Of a DNA stretch of 64,000 nucleotides, positions 37,420-45,312 are shown in pieces. Position 1 is the stretch's first letter. Each line of letters starts with the position of its first letter. The notes under the pieces were generated by a model that worked only from the letters and a program-made list of their open reading frames with translations, was not told the origin of the DNA and searched no databases. The DNA is from Microcaldota archaeon (GTDB lineage: Archaea > Micrarchaeota > Micrarchaeia > Micrarchaeales > Micrarchaeaceae), in contig DAHWRK010000002.1 in assembly GCA_027339055.1 (NCBI GenBank), positions 19,263-83,262 of the forward strand. The letters are read 5' to 3'. The position numbers were made by a program, and so were the translations under genes.

Positions 37420-38592
37420 TTGGCATTGGAGATAGTTTACGACAAGCACAAAAAGGCAATATACTGCAAGGACCAATCTACAATAGATACACTAAGGTCC
37501 GGGAACATAGGCACCATGTCCAACGGAACGCTAAAACTGGCTCCCGAAGAGGCTCTTTACGTATTGGACGTCAGGAAGGCAGTGTGCAAATCGTCTGATT
37601 CAGACGACGAGATAACTTTTAACGGTCTTGCATCGTATTTTTCAAAAAATAAGAAGTTCATGGCCAGGTACTTCACGTACAAAGATTGGCGCGACAGAGG
37701 TTTAATGATCAGAAGCCCAAAGGAGGAGCACGTTGCCACGAAGAACGCGCAAATGCAGATTAAGCGTTATCCTTCTTCTTCGATAAACATATCAAAATAC
37801 TCGATGAACGGCGTATTTTTCGAGGACGATCTTACGTCGGTTGTAGACGATCCGGAGATGGGAAAGCAGATATACGAGCAGTATTGGTTCGGCCAGTATG
37901 GGACATACAAGCTAAGCAATCATGGAACGCTGAACAAGTTCGACCTTTACGAAACCCTATTTCTGGTAGAATCTGGCTCTCTAAAGATAGAAGGCTATCC
38001 GTTCAATGAAATATTGAAGATAGCTTCCAAAGTCAGGCCAGATGCCCAAAAGCTCTACGAAGTCTACAAGGATTGGAGATCCAGAGGCTATGTAATAAAA
38101 TCCGGATTCAAGTTCGGCACGCATTTCAGGGTCTATTTTCCCGGGGCAAAGCCCATAAAGGACGATCCATCATGGATCCATTCAAAGCACGTGCTGCACG
38201 TATTCCCAAGGGATTCAAAACTTTTGACATCTGAATGGGCAAGGGTAATAAGGGTGGCACATTCTGTGAAGAAAACCTTCATACTTGGAATACCCGGAAA
38301 AACAAGGCAGAAAAAGGTGAACATGGATTTTATACTCTACCACAGAAAGCACGACGGGATAGAAATTCCAGGAAAAGACGCGCCGCACTTCGGCATGCTT
38401 TCACTCGGCGAGAACGAATATATAGGCGGAAGCGAGCTTTCAGCCATGATAAATGAGGCCAACAGCGAACACATGGAGCTGATAATAGCAATAGCCGACA
38501 GGGAAACTGCTGTTACATACTACCGCGTGAAAAAAATAGAGCTGCCCACCAGCGAATACGAATATTACGAGATAGACTGGATGCAGCCATAG
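37420..38592 (+). CDS. endA: tRNA splicing endonuclease, long ARMAN-type
   Basis: Cuts bulge-helix-bulge introns. The 390-residue chain is longer than the ~180-residue alpha or ~280-residue fused forms. Its C-terminal unit has YKDWRSRGYVIKSG, FGTHFRVYFPG with the catalytic His, and a downstream Lys region (WARVIRVAHSVKKTFILG). An earlier half-unit repeats FTYKDWRDRGLMI. Such a three-unit chain matches the epsilon-2 class described from ARMAN archaea, which accepts relaxed introns. A TTG start follows GGTGTAAA. Two intron-bearing tRNAs in this window are likely substrates. Confidence 0.9.
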   Translation: MALEIVYDKHKKAIYCKDQSTIDTLRSGNIGTMSNGTLKLAPEEALYVLDVRKAVCKSSDSDDEITFNGLASYFSKNKKFMARYFTYKDWRDRGLMIRSPKEEHVATKNAQMQIKRYPSSSINISKYSMNGVFFEDDLTSVVDDPEMGKQIYEQYWFGQYGTYKLSNHGTLNKFDLYETLFLVESGSLKIEGYPFNEILKIASKVRPDAQKLYEVYKDWRSRGYVIKSGFKFGTHFRVYFPGAKPIKDDPSWIHSKHVLHVFPRDSKLLTSEWARVIRVAHSVKKTFILGIPGKTRQKKVNMDFILYHRKHDGIEIPGKDAPHFGMLSLGENEYIGGSELSAMINEANSEHMELIIAIADRETAVTYYRVKKIELPTSEYEYYEIDWMQP

Positions 38593-38597
38593 CAGTA

Positions 38598-38677
38598 CAA
38601 AAAATTTTTATATCTGCCGTTCGTTAGTAATCTGTGATTGGACGACCACGTACATAAAAAGTGCAGTCCAGATAAAA
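38598..38677 (+). promoter_or_regulatory. Promoter and hairpin leader of the hypothetical gene at 38678
   Basis: TTTTTATATC at about 38605-38614 is a TATA box. Initiation about 25 nt later gives a ~40-nt leader. It can fold with TGGAC (38639-38643) pairing to GTCCA (38666-38670) and CAC (38647-38649) to GTG (38661-38663), ending 7 nt before the ATG. Such a leader is unusual in this compact genome. Confidence 0.4.
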
Positions 38678-39124
38678 ATGGACATAGACGAAAAGGTCGA
38701 ATTCTATCTTTCCGAGGATGGCTCTTCGGTAAAATCGCTTCTAAGAAAGCTTGACAGAAGTATGGCAGAGATTCCCATATATGCTAATAGGGGATTCGTA
38801 AGCGGGATCAAAGTTGGATTCTGTTCTGACGAACGAATGTTCGGAAAAATATTCAGGGTTGAAACCAACATAGAAAGAAACAACATCCAGTTGGGCCCAT
38901 ACATAGTAAAAAACCCAATATCAATGCTCGAAATGTTTAATTCAAAATCATACGGCAGCGAGATAACATATATGCTTAAAGAGGAAAAGGAGAATATGGA
39001 CCCGAGTCTGTTCCTCATCCCTAGCAAAATAGTAATAACTAGCGGTCCAGATAGTATAGGCCCAAAATTTACCATAATGGCAAAGGAGGATCCGACGATG
39101 CGCCTTAGCAAAGGCGTGCAATAA
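38678..39124 (+). CDS. Hypothetical protein, alpha/beta
   Basis: A 148-residue soluble protein beginning MDIDEKVEFYLSEDGSS, with no signal peptide, TM helix or Cys pair. Alternating hydrophobic strands (GFVSGIKVGF, SKIVITSG, KFTIMAK) suggest a beta-rich domain. I do not recognise it. It has its own TATA box and hairpin leader, and is followed directly by the convergent tRNA-Lys. Confidence 0.75.
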   Translation: MDIDEKVEFYLSEDGSSVKSLLRKLDRSMAEIPIYANRGFVSGIKVGFCSDERMFGKIFRVETNIERNNIQLGPYIVKNPISMLEMFNSKSYGSEITYMLKEEKENMDPSLFLIPSKIVITSGPDSIGPKFTIMAKEDPTMRLSKGVQ

Positions 39125-39130
39125 TGGGAG

Positions 39131-39204
39131 CGGGCCCAGAGGGATTTGGACCCTCGACCTACTGGTTAAGAGCCAGCCGCTCTACCAAACTGAGCTATGG
39201 GCCC
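39131..39204 (-). tRNA. tRNA-Lys(CUU)
   Basis: A 74-nt cloverleaf with acceptor GGGCCCA/TGGGCCC and discriminator G, D stem GCTC/GAGC, anticodon stem GCTGG/CCAGT around the loop CTCTTAA (anticodon CUU), and T arm GAGGG-TCCAAAT-CCCTC. No intron. Position 54 of the T loop is followed by C rather than the usual TTC, as TCC. Confidence 0.94.
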
Positions 39205-39235
39205 ACAAATAACGCATCCTCTTTTTGTTTGCATA

Positions 39236-40378
39236 TTATAAAGCTTTTTCTATCATCGCTCCGAGCTTCTTGGAATGCTTCTGGTCGCATGCAACTATTG
39301 CAATCCTGCGCTTCTGCAACACCTCTGTCAATATTTTGAATATGTCTGAAATGTCATTAAGGTTGCCTATCTCCTTCTTGTCCTTGGACAATACTTTTAT
39401 CCTGTCCTCGTTGCCCTTCAAGTGGTGTATCTCCGCAATGTATTCGCTTTCGTCAAGCCCGGCCTTTTGTGCTATCTCTCCAAGCTCTTCTTCGGTGATG
39501 TCGCTATGTAGGTTTGGATTGTAGTAAGCCCTTTTGAACAGTTTCCTATCAATAACCCTTTCTATGAGCGCGGATGAGTCCTCAATACCCTTCAGTTCTG
39601 TCATTGCTTCCTGGTCGTTGCGGTACATAAAAGCTTTTGGATCCAAATCCCCAGATTCCAAAGCAATCCTCAGTGCCTTCCTGTACATCGCATTTGCTGT
39701 GAGAACTGCGTGGTGCAGGTATACTGAAGAATACATATAATATCTTGCTATGAAAAACGATTCGACTGCGTCAACGCCGCTGGCATAGGCCGCAGGCTCG
39801 TCCATGTAAAGCGTAAGAAGATTCCTGACCCTGTAATAATCTATCATCCCATAAGCCACTCCGGTGTAATAGGCGTCGCGTATCAGGTAATCAACCCTGT
39901 CGCTCCCCAAGGGCCCGGTAACTATTTTGCCCTTGCCTATACCGTCAAAATACTTTAATATCTCCTTTTTTGACATCCCGTAATCCTCTACATTATCGAG
40001 TATGCCGCTCTTCTCCAGTATGCGTTTTCCAGCCTCTTCATGCATTATCTTTATATACGGATAGAGCGGTCTTTCCGATTCGTGTGACAACGGCATGTGG
40101 CCTATATCATGCAGCAGCCCTGCCACGCAAAGCTCCCTGTCTTCCGAGCCCAAGACTCTTGAGGAAATGTCCTTGGTAACGTTCCACGTTCCCAAAGAAT
40201 GTTCAAACCTGGTGTGGTGTGCACCTGGAAATACAAGGTAAGAAAATCCCAGCTGTTTGACATACCTGAGCCTTTGGAATTCCGGGGCTTCTATTATCCT
40301 TGCAACTGCATCATCAATCTGCAAATCTCCGGAAACTGGATCCCTTATATAAAAGTGCTTTTTGCGTTTTCCAGGCAT
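39236..40378 (-). CDS. HD-domain phosphohydrolase (SAMHD1/dGTPase-like)
   Basis: A 380-residue protein of the HD family with HTRFEHSLGT, LLHDIGHMPLSH (the HD metal pair) and SDRVDYLIRDAYYTG, the pattern of archaeal SAMHD1-like dNTP hydrolases. N-terminal IRDPVSGDLQIDD and FQRLRYVKQLG also fit. The ATG at 40378 is used; a longer reading would run through VKOR. It is 8 nt downstream of VKOR on the same strand. Substrate not determinable. Confidence 0.9.
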   Translation of the reverse strand: MPGKRKKHFYIRDPVSGDLQIDDAVARIIEAPEFQRLRYVKQLGFSYLVFPGAHHTRFEHSLGTWNVTKDISSRVLGSEDRELCVAGLLHDIGHMPLSHESERPLYPYIKIMHEEAGKRILEKSGILDNVEDYGMSKKEILKYFDGIGKGKIVTGPLGSDRVDYLIRDAYYTGVAYGMIDYYRVRNLLTLYMDEPAAYASGVDAVESFFIARYYMYSSVYLHHAVLTANAMYRKALRIALESGDLDPKAFMYRNDQEAMTELKGIEDSSALIERVIDRKLFKRAYYNPNLHSDITEEELGEIAQKAGLDESEYIAEIHHLKGNEDRIKVLSKDKKEIGNLNDISDIFKILTEVLQKRRIAIVACDQKHSKKLGAMIEKAL

Positions 40379-40386
40379 ACCACAAC

Positions 40387-40782
40387 CTATTTTCTCTCGT
40401 GCAATTTCAATGCAAATATGCCAATAGACACCAGTACTATTATGGATATATCGAGTGTCGTGCAATATATGCATATCTTGCCTATCAGGTACTGCGCGCT
40501 GAAAGAATACACGACCGCAAGGATTCCTGCCATGTACCATATCGGAGCCAAGAACTCGCTCGCCGCATTTCTTTTGGCAAATATGAAAAGCAGCACAACA
40601 GACCATATAAGCCCCAACAATGCCAGCGGTACCCCAAAGACGCTAGAATAGCCGCTAGTAAGAACAGTGGCACAATCTATTATTCCAGTGTTTGGACATG
40701 CAAGCACTCCAGGGTAAAAATGCTCTACGCTGAGGTAAGCGCTATCTACGAGAGCCACAAACGCAAATATAAGAAATACCAA
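40387..40782 (-). CDS. Vitamin K epoxide reductase (VKOR) family protein
   Basis: A 131-residue protein with four TM helices that passes electrons from oxidised thiol carriers to quinone. The loop CPNTGIIDCATV holds two Cys, SSVFGVPLALLGL has the conserved Ser, and the CIYC pair is the redox centre. The best canonical start is a TTG at 40782. GGTGAT lies at about 40811-40806, more properly spaced for an ATA codon (40800) that would give MKISTLVFL; the true start is uncertain. No fused thioredoxin; see DUF929 at 48000. Confidence 0.9.
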   Translation of the reverse strand: MVFLIFAFVALVDSAYLSVEHFYPGVLACPNTGIIDCATVLTSGYSSVFGVPLALLGLIWSVVLLFIFAKRNAASEFLAPIWYMAGILAVVYSFSAQYLIGKICIYCTTLDISIIVLVSIGIFALKLHERK

Positions 40783-40895
40783 TGTACTAATCTTTATGCT
40801 ATCACCGCTGTAAATTGTAAATGCAGGAAAGTATTAATAAAACGAAGCATAATAAAACTATTTCAAGTTTTACTTTAACCTTTATAAATGAGAGC

Positions 40896-41849
40896 ATGAT
40901 TAACCTTAACCTTTTCAACCCTACTAATGTGGGTTTTATAACTGCGATAATACTCTCATACCTATTGGGCATAATCCACGGGATAACCCCTGACGAGCAT
41001 ACGTGGCCGATAACTTTTTCGTATGCCGTTGGAAGCTATAGCAGCAAGGAGGGAATGAAAGCGGGGATGATATTCTCTTCCGGATTCACGCTGCAGCGCG
41101 CCCTCGTTTCCGAGCTTGCATATTTCGCTCTTGTGGGAATCCTTACTACATCATTTATCTTCGGGATAACCTACATGTTTGTCGGACTGGCAATGCTGCT
41201 TGCCGGGCTCTACATAAAGGAGAGGGGCGTGTACCTCCACTGGCACTGGATTGAGAAAAAGTTGGGCGTCATGGTTCATCTTCACAAACCAAAAAGCCAT
41301 GATCAGGAACTAGAATTCGAGCATAAAAAGAACCCGCTGACTTCTGACGATGAAGGCATAGGCCTAAAGAAGGTTCCATCGAAGATGGCGTTCCTTCACG
41401 GCCTCATAGCGGGCTTCGGCTTCGGCGCTTTCGCCCTTATAATATACACTGTCCTTTCACCTTCCATGCCGAGCCCATGGCTAGGGTGGGTTCCTGGCGC
41501 ACTTTTCGGCCTTGGGACGATGACAATGCAAATAATATTCGGGGCAGCGTTCGGAAAATGGATAACTAAGGTAAAGAAACTTACGAAAAAGGGGATAGCC
41601 TTCCTTGCAAGAAGCATAAGCTCCGACGTACTGCTGTACGGCGGAATAACGTTTGTGGTAGCCGGAATACTGGTAGAAATATTTCCAAACATACTGCAAT
41701 ACGGAATTATAACCCCGCTGAAGATCCACAATCTGCACGATTTAGGCATAGGGTTTTTCATAGTGATAGCTGTGGTCGTAATAATAGGTGCGGTATCGTA
41801 CAAGCTTTCCGTGAGGAAGGCGATAAAACTTGGGTATACCTATCAATAA
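40896..41849 (+). CDS. Polytopic membrane protein, possible metal transporter (NicO-like)
   Basis: A 317-residue protein with about seven TM helices. The first has IIHGITPDEHTWPITFSYAVG, a His/Asp/Glu-rich motif in the membrane reminiscent of HxxxxDxxH-type nickel/cobalt exporters of the NicO/RcnA family. A cytoplasmic loop rich in His, Lys and acidic residues (HLHKPKSHDQELEFEHKK) is located mid-chain. The ATG at 40896 is preferred; an upstream ATG at 40821 adds 25 polar residues. The function is an inference from motif layout. Confidence 0.7.
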   Translation: MINLNLFNPTNVGFITAIILSYLLGIIHGITPDEHTWPITFSYAVGSYSSKEGMKAGMIFSSGFTLQRALVSELAYFALVGILTTSFIFGITYMFVGLAMLLAGLYIKERGVYLHWHWIEKKLGVMVHLHKPKSHDQELEFEHKKNPLTSDDEGIGLKKVPSKMAFLHGLIAGFGFGAFALIIYTVLSPSMPSPWLGWVPGALFGLGTMTMQIIFGAAFGKWITKVKKLTKKGIAFLARSISSDVLLYGGITFVVAGILVEIFPNILQYGIITPLKIHNLHDLGIGFFIVIAVVVIIGAVSYKLSVRKAIKLGYTYQ

Positions 41850-41854
41850 AGCGT

Positions 41855-42907
41855 TCAATAAATGCTCCTTATGTTTCTGTGGCTTATCCTTTTCGGCATT
41901 CTGCCAGCGATCTTTATTTTTTCTCCGCAGTATTGGCATTCGTTTTTCTCAGACAATCTGTTGTCCAGTATATCGAAACCAAGCCTTTCTATCACCATGC
42001 GGCCGCATGAAGGGCAGAAAGTGCTTTCCCTCAAGTTCCCAGGCACATTGCCTATGTAAACATATTTCAATCCTGCCTTCTTCGCTATTTTATAATGTTT
42101 TTCCAAAGTTGACAGGGGAGTGCTGCTTAGGTAATCCATTTTGTAGTCTGGATGGAATCTGGTAAAATGCACTGGAACATCGTTTCCAAGATTCGAGGCA
42201 ATCCACGTACACAGCTCGGCGCAGGCATTCTCATCATCTCCTACTTCGGGTATCACCAGATCCGTTATCTCAACATGTATTCCGGCGTTTTTCAGCGCTA
42301 TCAATGCCTCTTTTATCGGTTCCGGAGAATAGAGCGCCATATACTTATTGGCAAATACCCTTTCCCCATTTCCCTTGAAATCCACCACAACAGCATCTAT
42401 GCTGCCCTTCATCAATTCTACGGCTTCCTTGGTCATGTAGCCGTTGCTTACGAATACAGTATACAATCCTGCCTTGTGCGCGATTTTTGCAACGTCGAGC
42501 GCATATTCTATGAATATTGTCGGCTCGTTGTAAGTAAATGCTATTCCGTCAGCTCCGTTGCGCACTGCCATATCGACCAGTTCCTCAGGCCCAACGTATG
42601 TTCCCTCTATATCCTTCTCTTTCGATATGTTGTGGTTCTGGCAGAAAAGGCATCCGAAATTGCATGACGATGTTCCCACTCCCAAAACAGTTGTGCCTGG
42701 CATGAAGTGGTTGAATGGCTTCTTCTCTATCGGGTCTATCTGTATCGCGTCAAGCACTCCATAATTCGCAAGGAAAAGCTTGCTGCCTAGGTTCTTCCTT
42801 ACATAGCAAAAGCCGTGCCCTCCTTCAGGAATCAAGCACCTCCTCGAGCAGGCATTGCACCTGACCTTGCCGCCAGCGGCTTCCCACAAAACTGCGTCCT
42901 TAAGCAT
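41855..42907 (-). CDS. amrS: AmmeMemoRadiSam-system radical SAM enzyme
   Basis: The 350-residue protein has the radical SAM cluster CNFGCLFCQN (about 82-91), an N-terminal Cys set (CNACSRRCLIPEGGHGFC) and a C-terminal zinc ribbon (CPSCG/CQYCG). GVGTSSCNFGC and the following AFTYNEPTIFIEYALDVAK are typical of AmrS, which works with AMMECR1 and MEMO homologues in an unidentified modification. Neither partner is in this window. Convergent with the transporter gene. Confidence 0.93.
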   Translation of the reverse strand: MLKDAVLWEAAGGKVRCNACSRRCLIPEGGHGFCYVRKNLGSKLFLANYGVLDAIQIDPIEKKPFNHFMPGTTVLGVGTSSCNFGCLFCQNHNISKEKDIEGTYVGPEELVDMAVRNGADGIAFTYNEPTIFIEYALDVAKIAHKAGLYTVFVSNGYMTKEAVELMKGSIDAVVVDFKGNGERVFANKYMALYSPEPIKEALIALKNAGIHVEITDLVIPEVGDDENACAELCTWIASNLGNDVPVHFTRFHPDYKMDYLSSTPLSTLEKHYKIAKKAGLKYVYIGNVPGNLRESTFCPSCGRMVIERLGFDILDNRLSEKNECQYCGEKIKIAGRMPKRISHRNIRSIY

Positions 42908-42948
42908 AATGCTCCAATATATAATGCCAGCAGAAATACTTATTTCTT

Positions 42949-43728
42949 TCAGGCTACTCGCTCGGCTATAGCTTTAAACTCTTCGAATACCGTTTCGTCC
43001 TCCAAAACCGGTATCTTTCCCTCATCCTCAAGCTTGGATATCCTTTTGTTGAGGCTTATCTTTCCTATTACTTCGGTATCAAGCGCCTTGGCCACATACT
43101 CCGCCTGTTCTGTCGTTCCGTCTGACATGTTTTCCACAACGCCCAGGACTGCTTTTCCTAGCCTTTTGGCCATGAGCCCAGAGCGCACGGAATTCACTGC
43201 GGCTATTCTTGCTGGAGTGGTAACTAGCACGAAACCCTTCATGTCAAGGAGCTGCATTATCGAAAGCGGCGCATCTGATGTTCCTGGAGGCAGGTCTATT
43301 ATCAAATAGTCGAGCTGTCCCCAGTCCGTGTTCTCAAAAAAGTCGCCGAGCATTTTAGCTATAAGGGCCCCCCTCCATATTATCGGCTTTTTTGCATCGT
43401 CAACTATCATTGCGGTGGAAGCCACCTTTATGCCCTGCCTCTCAAGCGGCTTTAGCGGGAAATGGCTTATGTCCATGCGGTCCTCTATTCCCATGAACAT
43501 TGGCACGTTCGGGCAGTCTATGTCGGCGTCAAGCAGCCCTACTCTTTTTCCCATTTTTGCAAGCGCAATAGCAAGGTTCACAGCCACAGTAGTCTTTCCG
43601 ACCCCTCCTTTGGCGCTGTAAACTCCTATCTTGTTCTTTATGCCTGCAAGCTTGGCCTTTACTTCCTGCTTCTGCCTTATTACCCCTGCAAAAGAGGGGT
43701 GCACATGCTGGGCTTGTTCTTCCGCCAT
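42949..43728 (-). CDS. Mrp/NBP35-type P-loop ATPase, Fe-S cluster carrier family
   Basis: Deviant Walker A YSAKGGVGKTT (about 36-46), DADIDCPNVPMFMG switch and LIIDLPPGTSDAPLSIMQ place the 259-residue protein in Mrp/ApbC. The C-terminal CxxC that bridges the cluster in classical members (after VENMS) is missing: the chain reads VENMSDGTTEQAEY. It therefore resembles the family but may not carry a bridging cluster. The ATG at 43728 is used; a start at 43779 adds 17 residues. Confidence 0.9.
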   Translation of the reverse strand: MAEEQAQHVHPSFAGVIRQKQEVKAKLAGIKNKIGVYSAKGGVGKTTVAVNLAIALAKMGKRVGLLDADIDCPNVPMFMGIEDRMDISHFPLKPLERQGIKVASTAMIVDDAKKPIIWRGALIAKMLGDFFENTDWGQLDYLIIDLPPGTSDAPLSIMQLLDMKGFVLVTTPARIAAVNSVRSGLMAKRLGKAVLGVVENMSDGTTEQAEYVAKALDTEVIGKISLNKRISKLEDEGKIPVLEDETVFEEFKAIAERVA

Positions 43729-43863
43729 TTTATCGCAGTATTTATGCTGGAAGCCTTTTTTATAGCTTATCTGAGCCAAAGAGGGAACCAGCTACAATAG
43801 CGGCACTTGGGGCAAAGGTTAAATAAGCTTTTTATAAAAATAAACATAAACTCAGGTGTTCTA

Positions 43864-44223
43864 ATGAAGATAAGCGATCTAAAGGCAGGCACGGGAAACG
43901 TTAACATTACAGCCACGATAGTACAAAAGGAAGAACCTAGGGAGGTTGTCAATAAGTTTGGCAAGAGGCTAATGGTTGCAAACATAACGCTCAAGGATGA
44001 CAGCGGAACGATAAACATGTCCCTTTGGGGCAATGATATAAACTCTGTCAAAGTAGGAGACAAGGTAGAGCTTTCAAACTGCTATGTCAACGAATTCCGC
44101 GGCACGCCGCAGCTTTCAACTGGCAAGTTCGGAAAGATACAGGTTCTAGGCGGATCAAGCGGCAAGGACGAAGAAGAATCCCTTGACGACGCACTGGACG
44201 AGCCGGATGCCTTGGATGTGTAA
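43864..44223 (+). CDS. Single OB-fold ssDNA-binding protein (RPA-like)
   Basis: A 119-residue protein with one OB fold: MKISDLKAGTGNVNITATIV, an LMVANITLKDDSGTINMSLWG core and GDKVELSNCYV, as in archaeal RPA/SSB OB domains. The C-terminus is strongly acidic (DEEESLDDALDEPD), like bacterial SSB tails that recruit partners. GGTG precedes the ATG at 43864 by 7 nt. The promoter lies in the 135-nt divergent gap with mrp. Confidence 0.87.
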   Translation: MKISDLKAGTGNVNITATIVQKEEPREVVNKFGKRLMVANITLKDDSGTINMSLWGNDINSVKVGDKVELSNCYVNEFRGTPQLSTGKFGKIQVLGGSSGKDEEESLDDALDEPDALDV

Positions 44224-44231
44224 GCGTTCCC

Positions 44232-45311
44232 TCATTCTTTTCTGACTCTCTTTTTGGTGCGCTTTGCACCTCTTCTTGTTCTTTTTGACAGGTTTTCAGT
44301 CCAATACCTGAAGCTGTAAAGAAGAGTAGCTCCGCCAAGCAGAACGCCGAACCACAGCGTTGCAAACCTTGTCATTATCGTTAATGCAGACGAAGTCGCA
44401 AAGGTGGTATTGAAAATGGTTCCTATCAGCGCAACCAGGGATCCGTCAGTAACTCCTATGTTCCCAGGTATGCCAGTTATCATGCCGAAAACGTTGCTGG
44501 AGGACTCTATGAAAGCACTGGCAACTACGTGCGGGGCAAGGCCTATGGAAAGAAGTGCAAAGAACAGGGCCATGGCGTTCAGAAATGCTGCAGGTATCGT
44601 CACTGCGAGCGAGACCAGGTATGTCTTCGGCGTGTTAAGCACGCTCTGCGAAGCGAAATATTCGTCCCCGTAAAGCGTGAATGTTTCAATGAACCTTCTT
44701 TTCTTGAAAATCTTTTTCATGAAATTGTAGAACCAGTCGTTCAGTATGAAAAGATACGGCAGCATCAGCACCATGTCTATTGCGAGAACGTAGATTACGA
44801 ACTGGTCGAAGTATATCGCAGAAACAAGCGCCAATATTCCAACACCTAGAAAATCCGTAAATATGTCTATTGTAACTACTGGCAGTATGTTGGACGCTTT
44901 TATGTTTGTTATCCTGCTTAGCGTATAAGCAACAAGCACCCTGCCAAGCTTGCCTGGCGTTATGTTCATTGAATATTGCGAAAGGTATACTATGAAATTC
45001 TTCTTGAGCGGAACCTTGAGCTTGAGCTGTTTTGTGTAATAAAGCCATTTGATGAACCTGAGGAGGTATCCCGCGAACACCGCAGCGAAAGCGAGAAAGT
45101 AATAGAACGGATTTGCGTTTTCCATCGTTTTTATGACATTTCCTATGCCTCCAAGCAAGGCTATGACGAAGAAAACGATAAAGCTGGCAACAAACCCGAG
45201 CCCGACAAAAAGGGAGACGCGCTTTATGAGCTTGAGGTACTCCTCCCTGTTGAGCTCATTGACATTTGTTATAGTATACCAAATGGAGCTTTTCTTCTTT
45301 TTGCTAGCCAT
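44232..45311 (-). CDS. UPF0104/LPG-synthase-TM-like membrane protein (flippase family)
   Basis: A 359-residue protein with about eight TM helices and basic termini. YSMNITPGKLGRV, PGNIGVTDGSLVAL and the ATLWFGVLLGG helix are the conserved marks of the lysylphosphatidylglycerol synthase TM region/UPF0104 family, proposed to flip lipids or lipid-linked sugars. It is directly downstream of the GT4 gene (1-nt gap), so a shared role in envelope glycolipid building is likely but inferred. Confidence 0.88.
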   Translation of the reverse strand: MASKKKKSSIWYTITNVNELNREEYLKLIKRVSLFVGLGFVASFIVFFVIALLGGIGNVIKTMENANPFYYFLAFAAVFAGYLLRFIKWLYYTKQLKLKVPLKKNFIVYLSQYSMNITPGKLGRVLVAYTLSRITNIKASNILPVVTIDIFTDFLGVGILALVSAIYFDQFVIYVLAIDMVLMLPYLFILNDWFYNFMKKIFKKRRFIETFTLYGDEYFASQSVLNTPKTYLVSLAVTIPAAFLNAMALFFALLSIGLAPHVVASAFIESSSNVFGMITGIPGNIGVTDGSLVALIGTIFNTTFATSSALTIMTRFATLWFGVLLGGATLLYSFRYWTENLSKRTRRGAKRTKKRVRKE

Positions 45312-45312
45312 C

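Noticed and set aside
39236-40606. Extended HD protein reading through the VKOR gene
   Set aside because: The first 76 residues are antifamily sequence in another frame of VKOR. The ATG at 40378 follows the VKOR stop directly.
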